DNA of 64,000 nucleotides from Desulfosoma sp. (GTDB lineage Bacteria > Desulfobacterota > Syntrophobacteria > Syntrophobacterales > DSM-9756): contig JBBFKY010000002.1 of assembly GCA_037481875.1 (NCBI GenBank), positions 415,264-479,263 on the forward strand. Reading direction: 5' to 3'. Positions 18,933 through 27,692 of this stretch are shown one piece after another. The translations under genes and the position numbers were made by a program. Within the stretch, counting starts at the first letter, position 1; each line of letters begins with the position of its first letter. Under the pieces are notes generated by a model. The model was given only the letters and a program-made list of their open reading frames with translations, had not been told where the DNA came from and ran no database searches.

Positions 18933-19389
18933 CAGGACCCTCCGTCATCTGCTTCAATAACCGCTCCACTTCTTCTCGAGGCGTCTCATGGGAGAGGCTC
19001 ACATGCTCGCTCTCCAAAGCGTCGATGATTCCTTCCAGATACATCTTGATCCAAAAAGGCAAGCTGGCCTGATCGGCATTGGTCACACGAATGACACGGC
19101 CAGGGTCTTCCACGAACACTTCCCCACGGAAAATACTCTTCAAATAAAGGAGGGCCTGACGGCCCTTGCCGCGCCGTCTCGCTCCTTCCACTTCCAGATG
19201 GTAAATGGTGATCTCTTTGGTGCCTTGAGGGCTCAAGGACACGCTCAACTCTCCCCAAAAGGCTCCCGGTTTTCGAAACCGAAGCACTTCCATGGGACCG
19301 TGCCCTTTGAGAATGGTCAGGAGATCCTTGATGGGCAGATCACCGTAAGCAGCTTTCCAGATGATGCCTTTCCACTCGATTTCCGCCAC
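18877..19389 (-). CDS. Conserved hypothetical protein, GNAT-acetyltransferase-like
   Basis: The 170-residue protein is not firmly recognised. The central segment YHLEVEGARRRGKGRQALLYLKS resembles the acetyl-CoA-binding motif A of GNAT proteins (R/Q-x-x-G-x-G), followed by a strand and an FWIKMYLEGIID segment as in GNAT C-termini. The tail (about 140-170) is charged and probably disordered. It starts at GTG 19389 with GGAG 9 bases upstream, and an in-frame TGA immediately before rules out an extension. It lies upstream of rfaE2 in the same transcript. Confidence 0.6.
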   Translation of the reverse strand: MAEIEWKGIIWKAAYGDLPIKDLLTILKGHGPMEVLRFRKPGAFWGELSVSLSPQGTKEITIYHLEVEGARRRGKGRQALLYLKSIFRGEVFVEDPGRVIRVTNADQASLPFWIKMYLEGIIDALESEHVSLSHETPREEVERLLKQMTEGPVEAHDDSKHEGQGKSSTA

Positions 19390-19711
19390 TTTTTTTCACT
19401 CCGGATGTCCGACACAATGGCAACGATGAAGTCGAGGATGTCGCGCGCTTGCCTTCGCCAAGCTTTCTTTCCGCTTCTCGAACGGCGCGCCTGAGATCGC
19501 GTTCCCACAGGGACACATCGTGCGCGGAAGATGTGCGAATCGTGAAGGAACTTAGGGGAGGATCCTTCGTCGAGCAGGCCCTGCTCTCAAAAAAAATCAC
19601 TCAGTAATGGGTCCCTCGACCCACCACGACAGCATAGAGTTCCATTTCCCGGATCTCGGGACAGAGCTCGGTCATCCTCAACACAAGGCCTTCTTTGGAC
19701 AGCGTCTCCAT
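19340..19711 (-). other. Possible small ORFs or decayed gene upstream of the GNAT-like gene
   Basis: Reading minus, ATG 19711 opens a 36-residue frame ending in GRGTHY then TGA (19601-19603). The very next codon, GTG 19600, opens an 86-residue frame in the same phase (VIFFESRACSTKDPPLSS...). Its last ~35 residues lose protein-like composition, while the alternative frame reads RDILDFIVAIVSDIRSEKKW. That pattern fits one ancestral gene with an in-frame TGA and a frameshift near 19450, or two short genes. I do not recognise the protein. Confidence 0.3.
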
Positions 19712-19763
19712 GGATTCCCTTTGCGTTTTGGATGGGCAAAGCCTATTCAGGGGTAGGCCCTTT

Positions 19764-20282
19764 TTACAGGGGAATCACCGCCTGGGCTCGGCTTACGGCC
19801 GACTGCCGTCTTAATTGCCTGCGTGCTTCAAAGAGGGCGATGCCTACCGCTGTCGAAAGGTTGAGACTGCGCACATAGGAACTTTCCATGGGAATTTTCA
19901 AGACCCTGTCCGCATGGGCTTCCAGAAGCCATGCGGGAAGCCCTCTGGTTTCAGAGCCGAAAACGAGACAATCGCCAGGTTCATAGGCAAATCGGTCGTA
20001 ATCCACAGACCCTTTTTTAGAGAAAAAAAGAAGCCTTCGACCTTCCATGTAGCGAAGAAAATGTTGCAAAGATCGATGAAGGATCACTTGAACGTACGGC
20101 CAGTAATCGAGACCGGCGCGTTTCAAATGCCGGTCCGTGAGGCGAAAGCCCAGGGGTTCGACCAGGTGAAGCGGGGTAAGCACGGCGGCACAGGTACGAG
20201 CCACATTGCCCGTGTTTGGAGGAATCTCCGGCTCCACCAAAGCCACCTCCAGCGGTGCTTCAGTCTCCTGAAACCTTTGCAA
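19764..20282 (-). CDS. trmL: tRNA (cytidine(34)-2'-O)-methyltransferase
   Basis: The SPOUT methyltransferase motifs of TrmL are clear: EPEIPPNTGNVARTCAA near the N-terminus, GFRLTDRHLKRAGLDYW, then LVFGSETRGLP and IPMESSYVRSLNLSTAVGI forming the trefoil-knot SAM site. The length of 172 residues is typical. It methylates the wobble ribose of tRNA-Leu. The start codon is TTG 20282 with AGGAG six bases upstream; no ATG is available nearby. Confidence 0.93.
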   Translation of the reverse strand: MQRFQETEAPLEVALVEPEIPPNTGNVARTCAAVLTPLHLVEPLGFRLTDRHLKRAGLDYWPYVQVILHRSLQHFLRYMEGRRLLFFSKKGSVDYDRFAYEPGDCLVFGSETRGLPAWLLEAHADRVLKIPMESSYVRSLNLSTAVGIALFEARRQLRRQSAVSRAQAVIPL

Positions 20283-20306
20283 TCGAGCTCCTACTTCCTC
20301 TTAAGG

Positions 20307-20786
20307 CTAAGCCCGACTTCCTCGCACAGCCCGCACGAAATGGTTGGCGTACTTTTGTTCCACCACATACATCTCGCCGTAGTAGAAATCGGCATACACG
20401 GACTTGTGGTGGCCCACTTCTGTGCTACTCCATACGCAGCGTTGTTCTCCAAAGATGGGATCTATGTAGAGCCCGGTGGAAGGATTTTCTTCGGTCGTCA
20501 GTAGGGTGGCCAGTTCTTCTTGAGTGGGATAACGCCAGTCGTCGAAGCCTCCCCAGCCGGTTCGATTGAGCTGCTCAATATAGGCGAAGCCCTCAGGCCA
20601 CATGAGTCTGTCCGAGGAACCCTCCCGCTGCCACATGAGACCTGTGAGCCGATCGATAACGATCTGATCCTTGAGCAGGGTGAACCGCGCCGTCATAGGC
20701 TTCTCCTCCATATGAAAGTCCAATGAACGGGTTGTCTGAAAACGAGAAACATGAGAAAACCGGTCGGCATGCAGCATTTCGTTCAT
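20307..20786 (-). CDS. DUF1566 (Lcl C-terminal domain) protein
   Basis: The roughly 159-residue protein contains the DUF1566 pattern: DRLTGLMWQREGSSDRLMWPEG, WGGFDDWRYPTQEELATLL, then VWSSTEV and FVRAVRG at the end. No signal peptide is seen, unlike many members of this family. The function is unknown; DUF1566 domains are linked to surface or fimbrial proteins and to stand-alone small proteins in sulfate reducers. The start could also be 20798 or an internal Met; ATG 20786 follows a purine-rich stretch. Confidence 0.8.
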   Translation of the reverse strand: MNEMLHADRFSHVSRFQTTRSLDFHMEEKPMTARFTLLKDQIVIDRLTGLMWQREGSSDRLMWPEGFAYIEQLNRTGWGGFDDWRYPTQEELATLLTTEENPSTGLYIDPIFGEQRCVWSSTEVGHHKSVYADFYYGEMYVVEQKYANHFVRAVRGSRA

Positions 20787-20921
20787 GGTGCCCCCCATTT
20801 CGCTTTTGCATGGGAACGTCCAAAATGCAAGTTACATACACCAAAGGGTCCCGAATCCGCAAACGCCAATTGAATCGTCAAAAGATGCTGAACGGTTAGC
20901 TCAAAAGAAGGAAAAAACACA

Positions 20922-21779
20922 ATGCCCATGTTCGTGACATCTTCGCTGGAGCTTTACTACGAAATCCACGGAAACGGTCCGAACCTCGTTTTGGTCAGTG
21001 GTCTTGGCGGTGGAACCTGGTCCTGGTACGGACAAATTCCCTTTTTCAGCCGACATTACCGCACCATCGTCTTTGACAATCGAGGTGCCGGCCGATCCTT
21101 TATCCCCCCAGGGCCATACACCATGCTGGACTTTGCTCAGGATACCCTGGCCTTGTTGGATCATCTCAAGGTTCACCGATGTTTCATGGTCGGGTTGTCC
21201 ATGGGAGGTATGATCGCTCAGGAAACAGCCCTCTTGGACCCGGACCGGTTTGAAGCGCTCGTGCTTGGATGCACCCATGCCGGAGGGCCCCGGAGAGTGT
21301 CTCCGTCTTCCGAAGTTCTTGCGCGCTTCATGGATAATAAAGGGCTAACTCAGGAAGAGGTCGTAACCAAAAATCTTCCTTTTTTTTTCAGCGCCGACGC
21401 CTTTGCGCATCACCGAGAAGTGATCGAAGAATACAGGCGCGTGCAAATCAACGCGCCCTTTCAGAGCGAAGAAGCTTTTTTCGGTCAACTGACCGCCATT
21501 CAAAACTTCGACGCCTCCGGTCGTCTGACCCAACTGAGGATCCCTACCCTTGTGGTGACCGGCACAGAAGATCTTCTTGTTCCGGCCGCCAATGCCCATG
21601 TCCTTTTTGAACTTCTCCCTAACGCTCTGCTTGTGGAACTGGAAGCTGCCGGGCATGCCATTCACTTTGAATGCCGTGAGGCGCTGAACGCCCTGATTCA
21701 TGCGTTCTTTGCCGATCCCGTCACAGAATCCAGAAAGTTTCCCAAGAAACGCCGAATTTCCTGTTCTCGGCCCCAGTAG
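20922..21779 (+). CDS. Alpha/beta-fold hydrolase
   Basis: The 285-residue protein has the oxyanion segment VSGLGGGTWSW, FDNRGAGRS, the nucleophile elbow VGLSMGGMIAQE, the acid in VTGTEDLLVP and the histidine in EAAGHAIHFE, giving a complete Ser-Asp-His triad. It resembles the esterase / 3-oxoadipate enol-lactonase-like branch. The substrate is not predictable. The last 82 bases overlap the 3' end of the convergent hydrolase gene. Confidence 0.85.
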   Translation: MPMFVTSSLELYYEIHGNGPNLVLVSGLGGGTWSWYGQIPFFSRHYRTIVFDNRGAGRSFIPPGPYTMLDFAQDTLALLDHLKVHRCFMVGLSMGGMIAQETALLDPDRFEALVLGCTHAGGPRRVSPSSEVLARFMDNKGLTQEEVVTKNLPFFFSADAFAHHREVIEEYRRVQINAPFQSEEAFFGQLTAIQNFDASGRLTQLRIPTLVVTGTEDLLVPAANAHVLFELLPNALLVELEAAGHAIHFECREALNALIHAFFADPVTESRKFPKKRRISCSRPQ

Positions 21780-22345
21780 AAATGATCGGCATGAGGGCAC
21801 AGGTCCAAATGCAGAAGCCTTTCAGGCGATTTCTGACTTTCAACCCATGCCCTGACTCGCTCCACCTTGGCAAAGGCATCGCCGTCCCCGACCAGGATCC
21901 AGGTCGGGCACGGTGGAAGAAGAAGATCGGTAAAGTCCAAGAAATCCACAGGTGGGGAGACCAGGGCCAGCGTTTGCGGGTCAATGCCTTGAGCACACGC
22001 TCTGACGGCTACCCAGGCCCCAAAGGAATATCCGGCAAGGTGAAGGCCTTGCACGCCACGCTCATGCAACCATCGATGCACAAACACAATGTCCTGAACC
22101 TCCCCATCCCCGTCTCCGTAAGTTCCCGTGCTTCCTTCAACCCCTCGGAAATTGAACCTCAGGGTGGTCCAGCCACGGGCTCCGTACGTTGACTCCAAAG
22201 CCAAAACCACATTGTTTTCCATGGACCCACCGTACAGAGGATGAGGATGGCACAACAAAGCCCCATGTTCCAAGGACCTCCATTGCACCCTTGCTTCCAA
22301 CCGATGTGTTCCGCAGTCGATGTAAACATGTTCCGCTGAAGTCAT
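21698..22345 (-). CDS. Alpha/beta hydrolase of the COG2945 type
   Basis: 215 residues with LLCHPHPLYGGSMENNVV, LRFNFRGVEGSTGTYGDG, the nucleophile elbow LAGYSFGAWVA, WILVGDGDAFA for the acid and HADHFYWGRE for the histidine. This arrangement is that of small cytoplasmic COG2945-like hydrolases. The substrate is unknown. It is convergent with the preceding hydrolase and divergent from the patatin gene. Confidence 0.85.
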   Translation of the reverse strand: MTSAEHVYIDCGTHRLEARVQWRSLEHGALLCHPHPLYGGSMENNVVLALESTYGARGWTTLRFNFRGVEGSTGTYGDGDGEVQDIVFVHRWLHERGVQGLHLAGYSFGAWVAVRACAQGIDPQTLALVSPPVDFLDFTDLLLPPCPTWILVGDGDAFAKVERVRAWVESQKSPERLLHLDLCPHADHFYWGREQEIRRFLGNFLDSVTGSAKNA

Positions 22346-22508
22346 GGCCGATCAATCTCCTTGCAGAATCTCGTCAAAGTCGATTAAGGGAAAAGAGAAA
22401 GGCTTCAAGAGTTCTATTGGCACGACCACTTTTGTCAAGTTATTCCCTTTTCGCTCATACCCGACGGTCGCTCTGCATGAGCACGGCACGTACGAGAATG
22501 GAGGTGGT

Positions 22509-23462
22509 ATGCTGAAAACCGCTTTGGTCCTTAGCGGAGGCGCTGCCAGGGGTATCGCTCATTTAGGTGTGCTTCGCAATCTCAATAACGACATTTTTCC
22601 CGTGCACATGATTCTGGGAACCAGCATGGGAGCCGTCATCGGTGCCTTGTATGCCCATCATGGATCGGCGGAAATTGTCGAAGAAAAGATTCGCTCCTTC
22701 GTCAGCAGCCCTGTTTTTCGAGAAACCCTCTCTTTGGCCGTAGATGAAAACAGCGGCTCGTCTTCCGCATCGTCACTCTTTGACCGTTTCGGGCAACAAA
22801 TTCGAAAAGGTTATCTTTACACACGTCTCGTCACTCGAACCAGCCTGGTCCCTGAAGATGATTACTGGAAGCTTCTTGGGGAAATTGTTCCCGACATACG
22901 CATCGAGGATCTGCCTGTTCCATTCGGTGCCGTCGCTCTGGATATTCTTACGGGAGAAGAAGTGGTCTTGACCACCGGGTCTTTGCTCAAAGCATTAGGG
23001 GCCAGTGCTTCCATTCCGGGCATGGGTCCTCCCGTGCGCTATCAGGGCAGGTTATTGGTGGATGGCGGATGGATCGATAATGTGCCGTGCGTTCCTGCGC
23101 GATGCCTCGGCGCTCGTTTCGTGGTCGCTGTGGACACCTCTTCGGAAGTGGCCGACATTCAGCCCCTTCCCAGCTGCGCTCTGGAATATGCCCTCAGAAG
23201 CAGCGAGGCTTCCCGGATCGCTTTGAACAAGCTGAGGCTGCAAAACGCGGATATCGTCGTTCGGCCGAGGGTATCTTACATTCGCTGGTCGGATTTTCAC
23301 CTTTTTGAACAGAGCCTTCAAGCCGGTGAAGAAGCTTGGCGTGCGGCGGCTTTGGCCCTTAGGAAAGCCTATCGGCGTTACCGCGTCAACCCTTGGCTGC
23401 GAGTGCGGGCTAGATGGCGATCGGGTTCCTCACCTTCTGGATCCCCCCTGGTTTTTCTTTAG
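22509..23462 (+). CDS. Patatin-like phospholipase
   Basis: MLKTALVLSGGAARGIAHLG carries the oxyanion-hole glycine loop, GTSMGAVIGALYA the catalytic serine (GXSXG) and VDGGWIDNVPC the catalytic aspartate (DGG), so the Ser-Asp dyad is intact. 317 residues, in the bacterial RssA-like group. I chose ATG 22509 because GGAGG lies 5 bases upstream; the frame extends to 22344 without homology. It probably hydrolyses phospholipid acyl esters; no signal peptide is visible. Confidence 0.88.
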   Translation: MLKTALVLSGGAARGIAHLGVLRNLNNDIFPVHMILGTSMGAVIGALYAHHGSAEIVEEKIRSFVSSPVFRETLSLAVDENSGSSSASSLFDRFGQQIRKGYLYTRLVTRTSLVPEDDYWKLLGEIVPDIRIEDLPVPFGAVALDILTGEEVVLTTGSLLKALGASASIPGMGPPVRYQGRLLVDGGWIDNVPCVPARCLGARFVVAVDTSSEVADIQPLPSCALEYALRSSEASRIALNKLRLQNADIVVRPRVSYIRWSDFHLFEQSLQAGEEAWRAAALALRKAYRRYRVNPWLRVRARWRSGSSPSGSPLVFL

Positions 23463-23640
23463 CAACCCTTGTTCATTTCACAAAATCAAACAAAACCTCG
23501 ATGCCACAAAAGCTCTCTTTAGGGAGAAGATCGGCTACTACGCCGCTATGAAACCATCGCAGCGCATCCTCATGCCCAGCCCATGGGCGAAACACCGTTC
23601 GAGCCACCCATCTTGCCACCTGTCGACCGTTCTCTGAAAG

Positions 23641-24590
23641 TTATCCAGACCTGATCAGATATAACCGAACTCGGTCAGGGCCGGTTTCGGGCTTCATCGA
23701 GGCCGGGTTCCCTCCGGTCTCACGTCTCGAGCCGGAGCCTGACTCTTCACAGACTGCCACCGGGGAACTTACGGTTATGCCTTTTAGATCGATCGCTCCG
23801 TTAAGGTCGTCATCGGGCGCGGGGCCGGACTCCGGGCAGGTCCTGAACTGCACAGCATACTGAAGGGATCCGGCTGCGTGGAAACCAACGATAGACCACA
23901 ACCACCACCATGCTAGGACGTTGGGCTTTGTGTTCCAGTTTCCGACGGCGCTCGGCAAAGCCCATGTATGCAATGGTACGCGTCAGATGCCGATTCTTGA
24001 CCCTGCCAGGTATGGTTGGGTCGACGATACAGATGGTATGAGGCCAACGTGTTATGGCGCAGGGGAACTTGTGGGGCACGTTTTTAGGATGTCGGCAATG
24101 CGTGCATGAAGCCGTGAAAGCTTCATGTTGGTTCCGGCGCGGTCGGGCGAGCCTTTTGGTTTGGGCAAGAAACTCCTGGAAAGCCTTTCCAAGACCTTGA
24201 ACAGCGCCTTGGGTCGTTTTGGACCGCGGCGTGCAGGTGCGCACCGCCGACTCCTGGGCTGCATCCTTAACACGGCCCAGAATCCCATTCCGTCGAGAGG
24301 GTCGCTGACGCCGCAACACCTAAGTCCCCATCCGGCTCGTTTGGTTTTAGGCACAGCGCGGCAAAACATCGTCGACCGCCAAGGTCGACGGGGCGAAAGG
24401 GGAAAGCCCACGAAGCCACCACCAACCACGGTGCGCCTTCGTGGATACAGTTCTTCAGCCACGGAGGCAAAACTCAGGCGAAGCGGAACACAGTCGGCAG
24501 GGCGGGTGAAGAGGGGCGCGAGCCGCCCCCTTCAAGCCCAAAACGAGGCTTGGTTCTCAAACGCCCCGCCTCAGGCCGGCTCATGATACG
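23641..24590 (-). pseudogene. tnpB: Decayed IS605/IS1341-type tnpB (RNA-guided nuclease family)
   Basis: TnpB signatures are spread over three minus-strand frames. Near the RuvC-I position: DGDLGVAASATLST (24267-24470 frame). Then KGSPDRAGTNMKLSRLHARI (24052-24462 frame). Then GRVKNRHLTRTIAYMGFAER and VVVVYRWFPRSRIPSVCC (23810-24319 frame). Finally DDDLNGAIDLKGITVSSPV up to stop 23641. The usual IEDLN glutamate reads IVDPT and the CSxCG zinc knuckle is broken, so the nuclease would be dead even without frameshifts. No tnpA is present. It lies directly downstream of atpF. Confidence 0.8.
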
Positions 24591-24635
24591 GGAACTTCCC
24601 CTCGTTTCCAGGGAAGACTCGGTCTTGAACAGTTC

Positions 24636-25244
24636 CTAGGGTTCCGCCGTTTCGGCCGAACCTTGCGCTTTTTGGATAAGCAGGATGTAATTTTCTAAAA
24701 GAAGCCGATGATCATTTTTGGTCATTTTCTTTCGAATTCGCTCCTCAGCCATCGCTACGGCTGCTTCCACCACTTCAGCTCGAAACCTCTTTTTGGCGTC
24801 TTCAAATTCGCGCGCCGCCACCAGCTTGGCTTCCTCGAGAATCTGTCGGCGAGTGCGATCAGCTTGGGCAAGAATTTTGTTTTTTTCTTCCTGGCCGATC
24901 TCGTGGTAGTAGGCCTTGATGGCTTTGATCTTTTCATCCAGCCCGGCCAAAAGCTCTTCCAGCTCACGACGACGGCGTTCCAATGCCCTTTCCTTTTCGG
25001 CGATCTCGTCAAAGACACCGGCGATGGCCAGTTGGCGCCCTTTAATAAAATTGACCACAGGCCCCTTCAGGTACTTAAGAATGAAATAGACGAGTATACC
25101 GAAATTGATCCATCGCCAGCTCAGATCCCATAGGGATCTCTCAATGCCAAAAACAGTCGACGATGCACCGAAGGCGTAGTCACCCCCTTCAAAGGCGACC
25201 AGCAGCAGCCCCCCCATGATCCCTAAGGCTCGCACCATGCTCAA
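24636..25244 (-). CDS. atpF: ATP synthase F0 subunit b
   Basis: 202 residues. A hydrophobic start (about 5-28) and the membrane segment WINFGILVYFILKYL (about 45-60) are followed by a long charged helix (KERALERRRRELEELLAGLD, ADRTRRQILEEAKLVAAREF) that forms the peripheral stalk coil, ending near ENYILLIQKA. It follows the shorter b' gene by 12 bases, the arrangement used where b and b' form a heterodimer. The N-terminal extension may be a cleaved or second membrane segment. In many genomes atpH and F1 genes follow; here the next sequence is a tnpB relic. Confidence 0.9.
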   Translation of the reverse strand: MSMVRALGIMGGLLLVAFEGGDYAFGASSTVFGIERSLWDLSWRWINFGILVYFILKYLKGPVVNFIKGRQLAIAGVFDEIAEKERALERRRRELEELLAGLDEKIKAIKAYYHEIGQEEKNKILAQADRTRRQILEEAKLVAAREFEDAKKRFRAEVVEAAVAMAEERIRKKMTKNDHRLLLENYILLIQKAQGSAETAEP

Positions 25245-25256
25245 ACTCCAGATCCT

Positions 25257-25682
25257 CTATATTTTACGCCCCACGACCTTCGTGGAAATTTCGTAAGAGA
25301 GTGCCCGAGCCAGTTTCTGGAGGCTCTTTCTTGCCTTGCCCAGCTCAACCTCCACTTCGGCACGCACCTTCTGGCGCAAAGCCGTGATCTCCTCCTGAGT
25401 CGTCAGCATCGTCCGATGGGCTTCTTCCTGTGCCTCTGCCTTGGCTGCCTCACTAGCTTTCCGGGCCTCCCACTCCGCCGCTTGAAGCCTAGCGTTGTAA
25501 GCCGCCGCCATCTTTTCCAATTCCACTCCCGCAGATTCCAGCGCTTTTTCTTTTTCTTCAATCGAGCGTTCCCGCTCTAAAACAAGCCGGTAAAGCGGCT
25601 GGATCATCATGCGGTTTAGAATGAACAGAAGCACCAGGAACAAGGTCACTTGAACGACGATCGTTGCATTCAGGCTGATCAT
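25257..25682 (-). CDS. atpF': ATP synthase F0 subunit b'
   Basis: 141 residues with one N-terminal membrane helix (VVQVTLFLVLLFILNRMMI), the PLYRLVLERERSIEE junction typical of b/b', and an uninterrupted alanine- and glutamate-rich coiled coil to the end. It is shorter than the partner b subunit and has no C-terminal delta-binding region as long as that of atpF. It sits between the single-hairpin c gene and atpF in the F0 operon. Confidence 0.88.
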   Translation of the reverse strand: MISLNATIVVQVTLFLVLLFILNRMMIQPLYRLVLERERSIEEKEKALESAGVELEKMAAAYNARLQAAEWEARKASEAAKAEAQEEAHRTMLTTQEEITALRQKVRAEVEVELGKARKSLQKLARALSYEISTKVVGRKI

Positions 25683-25713
25683 GGCAGACTCGTTCTTCGG
25701 CCTTACGGCCCGT

Positions 25714-26007
<294 letters not shown>

Positions 26008-26982
26008 TTAAGCGTTCAGAATCAGTAAAAGCGCCACGACGAGCGAATAGATTCCCGTCGATTCGGATACCGCCTGTCCAACCAACATCGTGCGGGTTAA
26101 CAAAGTAGCCTCTTCGGGCACACGGCCAATCTGATCCAAAGCATAGTAGCCTGTGATGCCTTCACCGATCCCAGGACCGATCCCTCCAAACCCCATCGCC
26201 AAGCCCGCTCCCAGCAGAGCAAAAGAAGGAACATAGCTGGTGCTTTCCGGAAACCCTTTGAAAATCAGGATGAGACTGATCAAAAAACCGTAAATCGCCG
26301 TGGATTGCGTCGTTCCCATGCCCACCAACATTGCCGTGGTGATAGACCTTTGTGCTTCTGGATTACGCGCCAGGCTGCGGCAGGCTCCGGCTCCCACCAC
26401 GCCTCCACCCATCCCGGGTCCAATGGCAGCCAAGCCCGTGGACAATCCGGCGCCGACTAGGGCCGCCCAATAGGGGTAGTAGGGTTTGGAGCCAAAGTCC
26501 AAAAACATGAGAAGAAAGGCGACGACCAAGCCAAAGATACAGGGCGTTTGAGTGATGGAGGATCCGATCAGCATGTTCAAGGTAATCTGACCCCCGGCAC
26601 TCGGCTGCCGTCCTATTGCTACACAGGCCTCCGCGGCCGGATATCCTGCACCGATGCCGGATCCGACAGCGGAAAGTCCAGCCGATAGGCCCGCACCCAC
26701 ATAAGCCCAAGCTGCCAAAACCGTTTTTCCCTCCAAAGCACCGAACATCAACAGCATGGAAACGACGAGAGCGAAAATACCTGCCGTTTCCGCAATGGCT
26801 TGGCCGGTCAGCATCGTCTTCAAAATATCCCCGGACATTCTCGGACGATAGCTCAAAATGCTGTTGGCCTTACCCGCGGTATAGCCTTCACCCAAAGCGG
26901 CGCCAATGGCCCCAAAACCGACGGACACACCTGCCCCGAAATAACTTGCCGCGTGAATCCATGTGATTTGGTCAATGGCCAT
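26008..26982 (-). CDS. ATP synthase F0 subunit c with four fused hairpins (eight helices), two sites lacking the ion-binding Glu
   Basis: 324 residues made of four tandem c-type hairpins (about 1-82, 83-162, 163-242, 243-324), each with the helix-loop-helix AGxSxGxxAxG...GxGx pattern. Ion-site residues by hairpin: 1 has E32 and E65 (AIAETAGIF); 2 has A112 and Q145 (SITQTPCIF); 3 has G193 and Q226 (TTQSTAIY); 4 has E274 and E307 (VSESTGIY). So only hairpins 1 and 4 keep the carboxylates. Fused c with a silenced site is known as a duplication (Acetobacterium woodii c1); a fourfold F-type fusion with two silent central hairpins is not one I know. It lies 1 base from atpB and upstream of the single-hairpin c. 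Confidence 0.93.
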   Translation of the reverse strand: MAIDQITWIHAASYFGAGVSVGFGAIGAALGEGYTAGKANSILSYRPRMSGDILKTMLTGQAIAETAGIFALVVSMLLMFGALEGKTVLAAWAYVGAGLSAGLSAVGSGIGAGYPAAEACVAIGRQPSAGGQITLNMLIGSSITQTPCIFGLVVAFLLMFLDFGSKPYYPYWAALVGAGLSTGLAAIGPGMGGGVVGAGACRSLARNPEAQRSITTAMLVGMGTTQSTAIYGFLISLILIFKGFPESTSYVPSFALLGAGLAMGFGGIGPGIGEGITGYYALDQIGRVPEEATLLTRTMLVGQAVSESTGIYSLVVALLLILNA

Positions 26983-26983
26983 G

Positions 26984-27658
26984 CTACTTTACCTGCACCG
27001 AAATGTAGACGAGGGTTAACATTGTGAACACAAACGCCTGAACCGTCCCCACAAAAAGTCCGAAGAACCCGTAAAGAAACGGGGGAATGACCAAGCCGTA
27101 AACCAGATGCGAAACCACGAGAATGATGATGGACCCACCCATGATGTTTCCATAAAGACGGAAAGATATGGAAATCACCTTGGCCAGCTCGCCGATGACG
27201 TTAAGAGGCATCATAAAAAACACCGGTTCAAAATATTCCTTGGCATACCGCCAGAAGCCCTTCGTCTTGATTCCCGCATAATGGGCAATGATAAAACCCA
27301 TTATTCCCAAACCAAGCGTGGTGTTCAGGTCTTTTGTCGGTTCATCCATGTGAGGCAAGACGCCGATCCAATTGGAAAGAAGAAGGAACATGAAAAGAGA
27401 GCAAATGAGGGGAAAATACTTTTTGGCCATTTTCTCGTCTAAGGCATCTTTGGTCAAATTCCAAAATGTCTGCACGAAAAGTTCCGCCACCATCTGGCAT
27501 GGGTTGGGCACATACTGAGTCTTACGGGTGGCGTAGAAAGCAAAGACGATGAGAAGGCCCATGACGGTGAGCGTCATCACGATGGTCGTGGCATTGAACA
27601 CGAGGTGATAGCCTGCCACGTCCAAAGTCCATACCCATACGTGGGTCAATTCTTCCAT
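26984..27658 (-). CDS. atpB: ATP synthase F0 subunit a
   Basis: 224 residues, about five to six membrane helices. The invariant arginine is R167 in VISISFRLYGNIMGG, and the final helix GTVQAFVFTMLTLVYI carries the conserved Gln. It faces the c ring to pass ions. The protein is short at the N-terminus like other bacterial a subunits of the Na+ or SRB type. Reading order in the operon is atpZ, atpI, atpB, fused c, c, atpF', atpF. Confidence 0.94.
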   Translation of the reverse strand: MEELTHVWVWTLDVAGYHLVFNATTIVMTLTVMGLLIVFAFYATRKTQYVPNPCQMVAELFVQTFWNLTKDALDEKMAKKYFPLICSLFMFLLLSNWIGVLPHMDEPTKDLNTTLGLGIMGFIIAHYAGIKTKGFWRYAKEYFEPVFFMMPLNVIGELAKVISISFRLYGNIMGGSIIILVVSHLVYGLVIPPFLYGFFGLFVGTVQAFVFTMLTLVYISVQVK

Positions 27659-27692
27659 GCTTCACTCCGCTTCCTGCTGCCGAGCCCTGGAT

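Noticed and set aside
19598-19603. Selenocysteine readthrough at TGA
   Set aside because: No SECIS-like hairpin was evident right after the TGA, and the downstream part decays in frame; a lesion or two small genes is simpler.
24125-24586. 153-residue plus-strand open frame
   Set aside because: It is antisense to the tnpB relic, which explains the sequence better.
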